From Chamaelirium japonicum (taxonomy: Eukaryota > Streptophyta > Magnoliopsida > Liliales > Melanthiaceae), in the NCBI GenBank assembly GCA_947650365.1, contig OX393549.1, positions 36,203,335-36,267,334 of the forward strand: a DNA stretch of 64,000 nucleotides. The letters are read 5' to 3'. Positions within the stretch are counted from its first letter, which is position 1. The number at the start of each line of letters is the position of its first letter. Of the stretch, positions 43,801 to 55,514 are shown piece after piece. The notes under the pieces are model-generated. The model was not told the origin of the DNA and searched no databases. It was given only the letters and a program-made list of their open reading frames with translations. A program made the translations under genes and the position numbers.

Positions 43801-45120
43801 TTGGCACATGCCATCCTCCTAAAGCTCTCTTGGGCTTGGCGGGCCATTAAACTAGGCCTACCCATCCTTCGGGAGATTATTACATTGGCTGTCTGGGCTT
43901 CAGCAGATTTATGTCCTTGGGACTTCCCTTGGGCCTCTGCTAATTCGTTCAATCGTCTACCTGTGTTTGGACTTGTCGTATTGTATGTCTATAACCTCCA
44001 TGTCCCACTTGTTTCATATCTCACCGTTGGGTGCGGCATGGAATCACACTCCTATCTCAAATTTTTCCATCCTTTTGGTGCAACCGTATAGCTATGATTC
44101 TGATCCTCTCCCACCTGCCGGCTAGCCCTGTCATGTGGGGAGCATCGGGTCGGACGATGATGACTCTCTCGGATGCCTTTCAGGCTATTTCCGCAAAGTT
44201 ACCGGGGACAACACTTGTTTGCAACCCTTGACAGCTTTTGTGGAAACTTTCTATTTCACCTAGGGCTCAAAGTTTTGGCTAGAAGCTATTACATGTTATA
44301 TTACCTTCCAATCGTTTCTTAGATCACAGGGGTCTGAGTTTGATACTGGGATGCAATCGGTGTTTTATGTCCGTGGAGGATATTAATCATGCCTTTTGCA
44401 ATTGCTCACTCCTCTGCTATTTGGAATGAGGTCTACGCACGGGCAAACATTCCACAGGATCTTCGTAATTTTTCCATTGAAAATTTCTTACTGGTTCTCA
44501 AGGGGGACGATTTCTGCCCGCCAAGGTTTTGGAAATTCCCCCCTCTCCTATTGCTTCAGGCCTTTTGGCAGATTTGGAAATATCGTAACTGCGCTAATTT
44601 TCAGGGGAGGTATGAAAGTCCTCCAACTATGCCGATTCGGATCCTTTCCCTTCATCAAGAACTTCAGTGGGCTGGCGTTCATACGACCTCTCCTCAGCCT
44701 CTTTTTGGGCCTGCGTTTGGTTTCCATATTTAATCCACAGGTCCCGCTATGGATTTAAGGGGATTCTCTACACACTATACAACAGCTTGGAACCACTACG
44801 CCTTTCTGACTCTATCATTGAAGATTGCCGGCAAATGACCTTGTCCTTGCCTTTGGTGCGGTGGTCTCACATCTACCGGGAAGCTAATGGCCTTGCTGAC
44901 ATCCTCGCCAACCTGGGTAGGTTGGATGAAGGTCCTTGGATCTTTCAGGAGAACTGCCCCACGGCAGACCGGGAAGCGGCTTGGAGGGAAATGGGTTTTT
45001 GGTGCTACCCAAGGCTTTGTACATGACCCGGGCTAGGCTGGGTGTGGCTACTGCACCCCAAGTCTCTTGTATTTTGTAGCCCTCTCTTTTAATAGTTTTA
45101 CCAAAATAAAAAATAAAAAA
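40850..45120 (+). mobile_element. L1-type LINE with TSD and poly(A)-like tail, lacking ORF1
   Basis: The 5' end is GC-rich (GGCGGAGGTCGCCGCCG), typical of plant L1 leaders. The 3' end is CCAAAATAAAAAATAAAAAA. Flanking direct repeats TCAGATTTGG (40840-40849) and TCAAATTTGG (45121-45130) agree at 9 of 10. Only about 300 bp separate the 5' end from the endonuclease domain, so ORF1, normally over 1 kb, is missing although the 5' leader remains. Confidence 0.8.
41150..45026 (+). pseudogene. LINE ORF2 (endonuclease, RT, zinc-binding RT-associated domain, RNase H)
   Basis: Plus-strand frames give an AP endonuclease with CLLETRLSA (about 41230) and ILEGDFNALLHSDD (about 41520), then the FTW region. 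Reverse transcriptase follows at about 42450-43300: PPHWKTSYLVLVPK, FRPISPCSVVYKLISRIL, GLKQGDHLS and the active-site string YVDD near 43162. After RT come the IPVYTF and KEIRRFVWG segments (about 43500-43600) that precede the zf-RVT region. A C-terminal RNase H with VRWSHIYREANGLADILA is at about 44860-44910. Numerous frameshifts and stops show decay. L1-type ORF2 copies element RNA at a nicked genomic site. Confidence 0.85.
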
Positions 45121-45426
45121 TCAAATTTGGAAAATCGTCTCATCTTCAAATCATAGCACAAGGGGTGAATTGTCCTCTTGGAAAATCGGAAAATACTCAT
45201 CATTCACTTAGTTTTTTTTTGTTGAAATAGCACACTTTTAGAGGTGTATAAGCGGCTGCAAGTGAAAGGTTATTTATCCTTTCAAGGAAGGAAACAAAAG
45301 ATTTCGTTTACAAATTATGAAAATAATATAGAATTGGATTCACAAATAAGGACAATGGAGGTGGTTTCTGTATTTTTGGAACCTTAGAACAATCCAAAGG
45401 AAAAAAAATTGGCAACCAAGGAGTGC
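45121..45426. other. Spacer between LINE and Mutator-like element
   Basis: No gene or repeat structure was recognised. Confidence 0.4.
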
Positions 45427-45481
45427 ATTTTTGCTTCCTGCTGCGTTTGCTTTTGGCCCAACCACAGTGTGCCACATCATT

Positions 45482-45545
45482 CATTTAAAGGGCAATATGG
45501 GAACTACACTTGTAAAAGTAGTTCCTAATATGCCCCTTTAAATGA
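45482..45545. repeat. 64-bp near-perfect palindrome
   Basis: CATTTAAAGGGCAATATGGG...ACTAC pairs with GTAGT..CCTAATATGCCCCTTTAAATG around a loop of about 10 nt. It lies inside the left terminal repeat of the Mutator-like element and is absent from the right one, so it is a small insertion or a terminal foldback. Confidence 0.7.
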
Positions 45546-45889
45546 GGTTTTTTCCCGAATGGCCCCCCAACTCACGTATTATTGGAAATAGACGAGTTGC
45601 CTTTTGCATTACTTTTCTAGCCCTAGTACGTGCCAAATGTCACATCTGAATAGTTGTTGTATTTTTGTGACCATTTTATCGTTAAAAAGGCTAAAACAAA
45701 CTACATAAAAAATTTAAAAAATATGTTCATCTTCTCCGTTTGACATTTTTATTGCTTCAACCGCTTCTAGTCGCTAGAGATCGTTGGGATATTGTTATTT
45801 TTTTGTCCCCGACACCCTTACAAAGCGTGAAGTACTTAGTTAGCCCTTGCCATCGAGCCGGTGGCGAGCGGACGGTGGTCGATGGCAGC

Positions 45890-46938
45890 GATAGGCGATA
45901 AGAAATAAGAAATAAAAATGAGAGCTGGAGGCAAGTTCGGCATGGTGTATCTTCTTCATTTCTCATAGGAATTCAAAGATTCTGGAGCGTTGAGATCCTC
46001 TAGATATCATCTAGAAACGAGAATAAAATAAAGTCAGTACCACAAGTAGCTTTTAATGGAAGATTAGATTGATATAATGTAAAAGCGGTGAACAAGAGGG
46101 AAGAAATGAGACATGAAAATGAGAGTCGGATGCAAATTTGACACATCATATCTCCTTCATTTCTCATCGGAATTCAGTGATTCCAGAAGCGTTGTGATCC
46201 TTGGGTGATCATCTACGAGACCATTCAGAAGCGAGGATAAAATGAAGTCAACACCACTAGTAGTTATTAATAGAAGATTGGATGAATGTAATGTAACATA
46301 ACAAGAGGGAGGAAATGAGAGCCAGGATTATTTGCGCCAATGCACCGATGCATTTCACTAACGTGCCACAGTGAAATGTGCCAACACATTCTACTGTAGC
46401 GCATCTGTGAAGATGTGTCGGTGCATCAGTGAATATGCACCGGTGCATTCTACTGCAGCACTGTAGTGAAATGATCCAGCGCATTCTACTGCGGCAACAA
46501 ACTAAATTGGGAATAAAAACGAGAGTCGAAAGTAAGTTCGGCATGATATAGCTTCTCTGTTTTTCATCAGAATTCAGTGATTTCAGAGGCGTTGCGATCC
46601 TCTATGAGACCGTCCAGAGGTGAGAATAAAATGATGTCAACAATACTAGTAGATTTAACTGAAAGATTAAATAGACGTAATGTTAAAATAATGAACAAGA
46701 GGGAAGAAATGAGAGCCGAAGTCAAGTTAAACACGGTGTACCTTCTTCATTTTTCATCGGAATTCAGCGATTTCGGAAGTGTTGTGAACCTTGGGTGATC
46801 CTTTACGAGACCGTCCAGAGTTAAGCATAAAATGAAGTTAGCACCACCAGTAGCTTTTAATGGAAGATTGGATGGATGTAATATAAAAATAGTAACCAAG
46901 AGGTAAGAAATGAGATTTAGAGGCAAGTTCGGCACGAC
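45890..46938. repeat. About 200-bp tandem repeats inside Mutator-like element
   Basis: Each unit holds 'ataaaatgaagtcaacaccac', 'gtagcttttaatggaagatt', 'gaacaagagggaagaaatgaga', 'ggcaagttcggca' and 'ctccttcatttctcatcgga', ending 'gagaccgtccagag'. Units begin near 46022, 46232, 46624 and 46826, with partial units at 45890 and 46503. About 46320-46500 and 46990-47190 add 'gtgcattctactgcagca'/'agtgaaatg' words. A GC-rich 'ggtggcggcgg' segment follows (about 47230-47460). Confidence 0.75.
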
Positions 46939-47793
46939 AACGGTAGGTGGTGGTGGCATGCTCATAGGGTTCATCTCATGGCCCAATCATAGCCACTGAA
47001 ATGCGTTGATGCATCAATAAAATGCATCAGCGCGCATGATGCGCCGGTGCACAGGCACATCAGTGAAATATTCCGAAGTATTTCACTGATGCGCCAATCC
47101 ATGTGCGCTAGAGCATTTCACTGCAGCTCCGACGCATTTTACTGCGGCAACGCAGTGAAATGCGTTGGTGCATTCTACGGCGCACCGAAGTGAAATAGGA
47201 GTTGAAAATGAGAGCCAGAAGCAAGTTTGGCATGACCGATGCCCCATCGGCCACCACCCATCGCCATCGCCGCTAGCCACCACCCTCGCTGCCCCATCGG
47301 CCACCGCGGGTGGTGGCCAACAGGCGGTGGCGGCGGGCAACCGATGGTTGGTGGGGGTGGTGGCCGACGACGATGGCGGCGAGTGGTGACCGACGGGGTG
47401 GCGTTGTCGGCGGGAGGTGCCTACCAGTGGTCAACAACGATGGGCGAGTGACGACGGATGATGGTGGGCTACAATCGGTCGTGGTATTGGCATTCCCCTA
47501 TGATTAATCCCATACTCCAATCGTGACTATTGAAATGGGATGTACCATGTGTTTCTCCCCAAAACGTCAACGATCGAAAGGTGTGATAGATTGTTAGTGG
47601 AGTGGAGTCAAATACTTCTGAAATTGGGAGTGATGCTCTTTATAAATATGAAACAACAAAAAAAAAATGATCAGAAAAGTAATGCAAAAAGCAACTGCAT
47701 TCCTAGCAATTCCTGATAATTAGGAGCCATTTTGGAAAAAACCCCCCTTTAAACGCTGGGTTTGGGCCCGAAGCAAAAATACAGTCCTGGCCT

Positions 47794-48599
47794 ATTGTCT
47801 CTCATTAGTCCATTTCGAGGGCATGTATGTTATTTCATACTATTAATTACGGTGAAATGATCAAAAGTCTTTAAAATGGATCAATGAGATAGCCTTGATA
47901 AGAGGTTTGAACAAAATTGTTACGAAGGTTTTCTGAATTCCGCTCGCCCGATTGATGTGGCAGTCTGCAACTGGTGGTGTAAACGACTATAAGGTCGCTA
48001 GTGGATTTCAGCCACCAGTTACACGCTGCCATTTTATTGGGGCCGCCGAAATCGAGAAAACCTTCGAGCTGAGTAACATTTATCGTGGAAAAATTTTCAG
48101 CACATTCGCTACAATCATTGCCTAGAGCTTATCAGCATGTAAGTGCTGGGGGCCACTACCCTCATGCGTTGGGGCCTGCTATCCCATGTCTCTTGAATTG
48201 CAGTGGGTTCTGCAGTTGTAACATATTGCATTGCTTCCGGCCCAATCACAGTGTGCCACATCATCTACTTGTCTATGTTGCTTCCAGCCCAATCACAATG
48301 TGCCACGTCGTCCAATTATGGATGATGACGTGGCATTTTGTGATTGGGCCGGAAGCAACGCAGCACAGGGAGCCGGTAGCAAAAATGTACTCCATAAATT
48401 GCGATGCCATGTCAACCAAGGCATAGCCTAATGGTCAAATCCCAAAGAAAAAAAGCCTAATGGTTGCTATGTCCACACCTCGTGTGGGCAGTAGCTACCC
48501 ACTCGCCACGGAAACCATGCATCACACTTTAAACGAAGGTCGAGTTTGAGAGATGCGCTCATCAGCAATAATGCAGTGATGCACCGCTTAGGTAACAAG
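47794..48599. other. Region with inverted 'ttgcttccggcccaatcaca' modules
   Basis: The module occurs directly at about 48232 and 48279 and inverted at about 48341 ('tgtgattgggccggaagcaa'), with 'gtgccac(a/g)tc' next to it. This is probably the terminus of another small element related to the Mutator-like family. No gene was seen. Confidence 0.5.
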
Positions 48600-48740
48600 T
48601 GTGCAGAGTTTTGTCTACACAGAAAGTGGGAATATCATTACTCACAAAGGTTTTTTCCAGAATGGATCCCAACTCTGTCGTATTGCTGGGAATAAACCCG
48701 GTTGCTTTTTACATTACTTTTATGACCATATTTTTTTGAT
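48600..48740 (+). repeat. Likely left terminal repeat of the autonomous Mutator-like element
   Basis: The sequence 'ggttttttccagaatggatcccaactctg' and 'ggttgctttttacattacttttatgacc' parallels the left terminal repeat of the element at 45427. It lies about 0.6 kb before the transposase coding region, in the matching orientation. Confidence 0.55.
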
Positions 48741-49378
48741 GACCAAAGTGCTCCGTAAAGTTAAAAATTCTTCACCCCCAATTTCAAGAGAAGACTCCCA
48801 TATTTCTCCCATAATCTCAATCGATCGACAGACGCTTTCGCCATTTAGATCCAGAAATCAACTACCACTTCGTTGGATTCCAAAGGTGATCCATCCTCAA
48901 CTCTCGTACGATTCCAAATTTTGGCGAGCATCGACAAATTTCAAATGTGATCCGTACTCATCTTCGCCTATTAGATCCCCCAATAGAAGCTCAAGTATCT
49001 TATCTCAAAGGGTATCCGTCCTCATCTTCGCCCATTAGATCCCCCAATATAAGCTCAAGTATTTGATTTCAAAGGTATTTTCTCATATTTCGGCGAGCAT
49101 TGATCGATTTCAAAAGGTTCGCCGGAACTGTCCCAAGAGGTAAAACCCTAAATCTCCTAAATCTATAATTCAATCCTCCATATTGAGCAATATCATTCTC
49201 CCTAAACAAGTATGTTCACAGCTCTTTTTGTGCCGATGCCTTGTGTATTAGGCGCCGACGCCCTGAATATTGGATGCGGGCGCCCTGTTTATTGGGCGCC
49301 GGCTCCCTACATATATAAGTAGATATTAAATTTTGAAGTCTTTTTTGACGCTTAAAATCCTTATTTATTGTTGTTGTA
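48741..49378 (+). promoter_or_regulatory. 5' region of Mutator-like transposase gene
   Basis: This is a non-coding leader with 'ttagatcccccaata' repeats (about 48970 and 49033) and three 'gggcgcc(g)' words (about 49250-49310). A pyrimidine-rich stretch ending in TTGTTGTTGTAG at 49379 looks like an intron acceptor in front of the first recognised coding exon. Confidence 0.4.
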
Positions 49379-50846
49379 GTGGATCATATATGGATTTACC
49401 ACTATCCGTATTATGCATTTATGATGGGGAATTGGTTAAAGTCAATGAGAAATATGAGTACAAGGGAGGTACAACCAAAACATCTAGCTTGCGACTCTCT
49501 GCTTCATTTGGCCAACTTATTGAAAAACTCTATCAGATAATGAATATTAGTGTTAAAGAGTATGACATTTTAGTAAAGGTGTTTTATCCTAGTACAATTC
49601 CGTGTCCTCCTGTAGATATTGTGGGTAATGATGATGTAGTTTTATTTATTGCGCACAATATATGTAACGTGAACAATGTTAATAACCCGATGATCATAAC
49701 AAAAGAAAAGAAATGTAATGTTCCTGTATACAGCTCACCATCTATTTTGAAAAGAAAGTTGCCCAAAATGTCTACCGGTCGAGCTAAAGTATGTCGAAAT
49801 TTATCCAAACATCCAGATGTACCTCCGGTAATGAAAATTAAAGATTTAGCTATAAAGTTAAGAGATGATAACTTTATCATAGACTTGAACGAATGTCCTA
49901 CTCCTGATTTGAGGTTGAACCGAAACAGTAGAGTGGATCATATTGGCCAGAGGATTAACCTTAACATAAAGCCTACCAATTATGGCGGTGATTTATTCAT
50001 TGATAACAGTGGATATGGTTGTGATGTACTAGATTCTTTGTTTGAAAACAATGACAACAACTGTCATATTGTATATGATTCAATTCAGCGCATACCAAGT
50101 CCTATGCATGCTACTTCCAAAGGAAAATATTCTCCCGTATTTCCGTCATCATCTACAATTAGGTTTACATGACTTTGTTTTATTATATATTAATTTCATG
50201 AATTAATTTATTTATATGTATTTCGGTTTCTTATAAATGTACTTGTACATGTAGGTATTCGACAACTCCAAAGAAAGAAAGTCTCATAATTCCAAAGGAA
50301 GATATTGGTGAACAAGATAGAAAATACTGGATTGAGAAGGTCAAGATAGAGAAAGAGACAATGAATAAATCCTTATCTGGGTTTAAAGATACATATGTAA
50401 ATGGTGAGTTCCCTAATGATATAGAAATGAATAATGGCACCCAAAAACCTCAGCTCTTTCAATATGCAAGAATAAGAAGACTATGATTTTAGTGTTAAAT
50501 AAATATTATTTATATGCAAATATTGAGTATAAGGTTTTGAAATCCAACAAAACGAGATATACTATAATTTGCAAAAAGAATGATTGTTCTTGCCGGTTGC
50601 ATGATTCTAAGTTGATGGAGAATAATATATTTCAAATTAAATCGTTAGTATCGCAATATAATTGCTCGTTGCCGCAAAGTGAGATTGATCATCAACAAGC
50701 CACGAGTAAGTTGATTAGTGAGTTTGTGATGTCTCGGCTTATTTCACACATATTGTATACACCAAAGGCTATTATATATGATATTCAAAAAGAGTATAGA
50801 GTAAAGATTAGCTACAAGAAAGCATGGATGATAAGAGAGATAGTGA
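49333..50846 (+). pseudogene. Mutator-like (MULE) transposase, N-terminal part, disrupted
   Basis: An open exon (about 49380-50172) encodes an N-terminal region of MURA-like proteins of the PB1-bearing type (YKGGTTKTSSLRLSASFGQL, then VFYPSTIPCPPVDIVGNDD). A likely intron (about 50170-50254, acceptor TGTAG) leads to a second exon. This holds the Mutator DNA-binding domain: FKNKK-like start, MILVLNKYYLYANIEYKVLK, TRYTIICKKNDCSCRL and the closing YKKAWMIREIVM at 50846. A one-base shift near 50461 separates the exon start from the domain. The catalytic MULE domain should follow, but the gene is cut at 50846 by a copia LTR (TSD AGTGA at 50842-50846). The protein would bind the terminal repeats and excise the element. 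Confidence 0.8.
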
Positions 50847-53167
50847 TGTTAGAATTGGTGAGGTCTATAGCTCGTAAAAACCTATAGTTTAGCTATGTAT
50901 GGTTGATAGTATAGGATTGCATATTGGTACGTACCTTAGTACGTGTTCTGATTACAGAACAGAGAGCCATGGCTACATGGTAATCCTCTTGAGTGGGAGA
51001 CTCAAGGGACTGGTCCCATGTAACCTAAATACGTTCGCAGCTCTGATCAGGGTTGGTCGCCCTATCAGGTTAAGCTGTTGGGATGATAGAGCGTGGGTGT
51101 CTCCACCACGGTCATTACCAGGCACAGTGTCTGTGGCCGAACGGAACCAACACGGTGCATAGATTGGTGAGCAGACACTGGTGCACTAAACCGTGTTTCT
51201 GCTTAGGGTAAAACGGTCCTAAACCCTAAGGAGCCATGTCTGGTGGACTAACCAGTTGTGTGGTGCTTTGGCGCACCAATGTGTGAGGATCCGGATGTAG
51301 TGATCCAAAACCACGGTGTACTGGGTTACCCGGCTGGCGTTGTATCAGCGTGTCACTCCTGCAGGCTATCCACACCCCTAACGGGAGGTGCGTTCCTTGG
51401 TCTGACCTACGTCGTATTAAACCCTGGCCAGGTGGTCATCAGTTGGACTGATGACGGATCCGGTTGCTCGTCAGAGTAATCAGAGGTACGATGTATATGG
51501 TCAACCTGGAAGGAACCGAGTCATATGAGCACTCGAGTCTGACGGTATTCTCCACCGCTCGAGTTGCATCATGGCACCCGTGTAGGGACATCGGGTTTAC
51601 CATACTAAGCGAAGAGCAGGGGTATGAGGGAGAACATAGTAAGTCCGGGGGGATTGGAGTGCAGCCTGTGTCGCACTCTGGGTGGCTACGCAGGTTAACT
51701 CGGACTCAAGGATCGATGGTACACTCGGGTAGTGTGTCGATCGAGTCTGAGTTGGAAGCCATGAACCCTGGTCCCTGAAGGTTTCACCTTATCGACATTA
51801 TGTATGGTTCTTATACCATCTCCTCGAAACACAGAACGTAGTTAGAGGAAGCGAGAAATCTAAGCCTACGCTCCGTGAGTGCTTCACACTAGTACACGGT
51901 AGATGCGTAGCTACGTGTGTGCACTAAGGGGAAACCCTAGGTTAGTACAGAGACGCATGTAGTAATTCCTTGTCATAAGTGGACTTTGCCACATGGGTGC
52001 GATGCACCGGGACATGTTGCGAGTTGACTAGTTGAATTCACTAGAGGTACCCTACGGGAACCTCAGAGAATTGTGAAATCACTGGTGCACTTCACTTATG
52101 TGTGCCTTGCAAAGTCTCGTACACGAGGAACGGCCAACTAGTGACACATTTTGGTCAAACCATGCGTCACTATGTACTAAGGGGGCCGACCCTTAGTGTT
52201 GAGAGACTGGTCAAGGCCGGCCCTATTAGTTTCAGGAGGTTGTTGCCTCCGATGAAAGGGTCGGTCAAGAGGCGCAGAAAATGGGCTGGTTTTGACCGTT
52301 TTCGAAAACAAGGAAAAGATAGAGATAAAAGAAGAGATATATAGGGAGAGGTTTGAATCAGTCAATCCTATCCGCTAGGCTTATCCGTAAGGATAAGGCC
52401 GGCCCTATATAAGGCATAGGGAGAGAGGGGGGGACGAAATTAATGAGCCATGCAAGCCCTAGGGCCGGCCCAAGCCATGGGGGAAACGCTAGCCACCCCC
52501 TCTCCTCTCTTCGCATCTCCTCTCTCGTCTCTCTCTCCCTCGTTTGCCATTGGATGGCGACTCGTCTTCCTCGCGTGGTGTTTCGTAGAAGGAGAAGGCT
52601 CGTCGTATGGAGGCACTCAGAGATCCATCGACGAGGTGCCGTGCATCGTGTGAGATCGGGTGAACTAGAAGGCGTCTCCCGCAACCTTTTACTGTCCAGA
52701 ATCTGCACAGAAAAACAGCGTTGTTTCTATGATTTCGGGAGCTATAGAAGTCCAAACGATGTGAAACTTATTTTAAAAGTTGTGTCTCGAAGTTGGCTAC
52801 CTACAGTCCAAATTTCATCCCAATCGGAGTTCGAAGCAGAAAGTTATGGCCGTTGCACCGAAGCTATGTCGAGCAGATCCGTAGCCTGTCTCCATCGACA
52901 AAGAAGAAATTTGTCGCGGTGAAAGATTCCGCACGCAGGTATGATCTCTAACAAGTAGATCTAACATAATTAGAACATGCATACATGCTAGATTATTCTT
53001 TTGCGTTAGATCGTCGTTAGGGGTTCGCGTAGTTGCCATGCTAGTTTCATACACGCATATGTAGATCGTTTCGATGAAAATTTTGATATGTAACGCACAC
53101 CGCGTACGGTCCTCGGACCTTCCCATTGCTTCCGCTGCGGGCCTCTGCCAAGGATTTACATCCAACA
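50847..53167 (+). repeat. 5' LTR of copia element (2321 bp)
   Basis: It starts TGTTAGAATTGG and ends ATCCAACA, directly before the primer binding site. It is nearly identical to 58909-61229, at a constant offset of 8062 bp, and clearly related to 62093-64000 and 2916-5892. A TATA box is at 52406. A CT-rich leader follows at about 52490-52560. It is long for a copia LTR. Open stretches inside it (for example 52443-52922) have no recognised domain. Confidence 0.9.
52406..52413 (+). promoter_or_regulatory. TATA box of copia LTR promoter
   Basis: CCCTATATAAGGC lies about 760 bp before the LTR end and is preserved at 60468 and, as CCCTATATAAGAG, at about 63659. Conservation across three LTR copies supports a promoter function with transcription starting about 30 bp downstream. 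Confidence 0.65.
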
Positions 53168-53169
53168 AT

Positions 53170-53181
53170 TGGTATCAGAGC
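53170..53181 (+). other. Primer binding site (initiator tRNA-Met)
   Basis: TGGTATCAGAGC lies 2 nt after the LTR end and is complementary to the 3' end of plant initiator tRNA-Met, the standard primer of copia elements. Confidence 0.9.
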
Positions 53182-55301
53182 ACGCTAGTGGTGTGCGTTT
53201 CATGTTTTTCATGAAATCGTCATGTGCGCACATGAATAGTATGTGCCACCATCGGGGTTCTACGAGTAGATCATGCATAGTATATTTTGTATGTTCTATG
53301 AATCGTTCTTGCAGGGCGTCGCTTCTAAAATTATTCTGGATATGTGATTGCTTGTTACCGGGGGTCGGACCCCGTGTTAGCGATTTTGTCTGGATGTTTT
53401 TTCTTCTGTGTGTGGATAGATTTTAGAGCCATAGTCGGGCAAGAGGTGAAGATTTACCACCCTTGATTTCCAGGCTTTTTGCTAGGTTTGTTTTCCTTTT
53501 CGATCTAGGAAATTATGTACGAGCGAGCACTTGCTCGAAGCGTACTAGAGCTTTTTCGGTTACAGATTGAAGAGGAGGACTTACCGTAGACATCCACTAC
53601 CGGGAGGACGAGCGAAACCTTGGAGGACGATGGCGATCCGACGAAGCGTACACGATGACGGCAAAGGGCAGAAAGCGTCAGGAGATCGTATACAGAGGCT
53701 TGCACCGGATCGAGGAGCCTTGCAAAGGAGACAGAGAACCTGCGCTGTGCCAGTCAGGTTCAGGGGTCGGACCCTGAACTTGATTCAGTTGTGTGCTTGT
53801 TTCTTTCAGTAGTTCTTTATATTTCTGTAGAGAACCCCGATGCGATAATTTAATTATCTGTGTTAGAGGGATGCCCTTTCCCCTCGGGTCCTAGCGACCT
53901 TATTAGGATAGGATTCCACTAGTGACGCCTATTATTTAATTGACCCTTGATGATAGCATGAATTCCTCACATTTGGTTATGCCCCCATTAGGTCAACACC
54001 CGATTAGTCGGGTGTGCCTATTTGGCAAGCATCGAAACCTAGAATGAGTTGGAATTCTACTATGACATCATTCGTCAAATTTATAAGCAAGGCGCCATGG
54101 TAGTGGAAGACCTTTCCTGTCAGTCTGACCTTAGGCTAGGCTCTAGAGCATTAGCGTGATAGCTAGGTTTACGGAGCATCGATGTTCTTGGGATATGTAA
54201 TGTGACCCTTGAGTGGAGAAATCCACTCGAGGCAGGGACTATGATATTTCGAGATCGATTAATGCTTCACGAAAGGCTTGAAACGCTAGTGGGAGCACGG
54301 TATGACCAGGGTCTAGTGTATAGGTTGTCGTGACCTTAGTGTACACTCATACTTGCATTAAATAACCCTCAACTATAATAAGGGATGTGTAAGAGGACTC
54401 GTCGAGATCCTCTGGCCTCCACAACCAATTGCTTTGTGTCTGGGTGGAAGGGCGTAGCTCGACACCCCCTAGGGTGAGGGTTATGTTTTTCCATGCCAGA
54501 TAACTTAGTGGTCTCCTTCAGGATATGGCGGTTACGGGGCCAGGAGAGAAGGGCTTTTTATCCCACCCTAGTGGGGGCCGCATGAACTCCCGTGCCGTAA
54601 TTGCTTAGGCTTGTGGGTAAGCATCCGAAGTGGACATGAGGCATCTATTGCTTGCACAATGGGGATCACGTGGCACTGGCCAAAAGATAACCATGGTCCA
54701 TCAAAGCCCTCAGTTGGCAGATTTGGACTGGGTCAAGGAAAGGCCCGTGTAAGCGGATTGATGCTGCATGATGCCCCCTAGGGCAGGTGTAGTCAATTCC
54801 GAGATCTTACATACATGGTTAATTAATCCATAGAGGTGTCTTCGCTGTGAGGGTTGCGCTGACATTTGGATATAATTAGCTTGTTTTTTAAAATCCATAA
54901 AATAAGTTATTTTGCATTCGTTTTTCATTCAACCATATAGATCCCCTATCCGTTATCCCATAAGAGAACCAGTTATCGGGTCTCTAACTACGTAGAGCGG
55001 AAGCGCTATCTTTAGCTTATGCTTAGGGTAGTAAACATACATTGGCTTCCAATCTAAATATCCCTGTACTAGACCTAATGGGTCCAGATATTACTAGGGC
55101 ACTAACTAGAGCATATGACGACTAGCAAGAGTCTAAGGAGATGTGCAAGTGCTATGTTATAACAGACTTGCGGACAACTCTTTAGAAGCGAGTCAGAGAT
55201 ATGCCGGGTCTTCTCTAATAAAGTTTTACTTGCATAATATATCTGCTAGGCGAAGTCAGTAGACTCATCGCTTATCCACCAAGATACTTGTCGGTATCAA
55301 G

Positions 55302-55514
55302 ATGTCAGAGGGAATGCTTGTTCGGGAACACATCCTTGAGTTCCAGATCGAACTAGATTCCAAAGACATAGTACCAGATGACGAGGTGGTGGAAGACGTC
55401 TATCTTGCATCCTTGTCTGGAACCTTCGAAGGCGTTATCAGAGACTTTAGCTTTAACAAGTTAGAGATGATAAACGCAGAACTTCTAAGGAGATTTCCAA
55501 GAGACAAAGGATGA
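55302..55514 (+). pseudogene. Copia gag (UBN2-type) fragment
   Basis: This open stretch of 70 codons fits the middle of the copia gag domain: EGMLVREHILEF parallels the family pattern EGMSVxEHVLxM, and FSFNKLEMINAELLRRF parallels FxMNKxExTLxELLxML. Gag forms the particle. It is followed by a frameshift, and the zinc knuckle is not recognisable. Confidence 0.7.

Larger units (their letters stand above)
45427..47793. mobile_element. Non-autonomous Mutator-like element
   Basis: The left side reads 'tttttgcttcctg...ggccc', then 'ggttttttcccgaatggccccc' and 'gttgccttttgcattacttttct'. The right side is its reverse complement ('agaaaagtaatgcaaaaagcaac', 'ggagccattttggaaaaaacc', 'gggcccgaagcaaaaa'). 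These are long terminal inverted repeats of more than 100 nt. Similar terminal sequence lies at 48645-48735, upstream of a Mutator-like transposase gene. The interior has no transposase but is filled with tandem repeats and a GC-rich segment. No TSD of 9-11 bp could be fixed. Confidence 0.65.

Noticed and set aside
47239-47507. Glycine/tryptophan-rich protein from the ggtggcggcgg segment
   Set aside because: Low-complexity translation of a GC-rich simple repeat, open in several frames at once.
52443-52922. 159-codon frame in the copia LTR
   Set aside because: It lies within the LTR, is not preserved at full length in the copy at 60505, and has no recognisable domain.
53170-53181. tRNA gene
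   Set aside because: TGGTATCAGAGC is only the primer-binding complement of tRNA-Met; no cloverleaf surrounds it.
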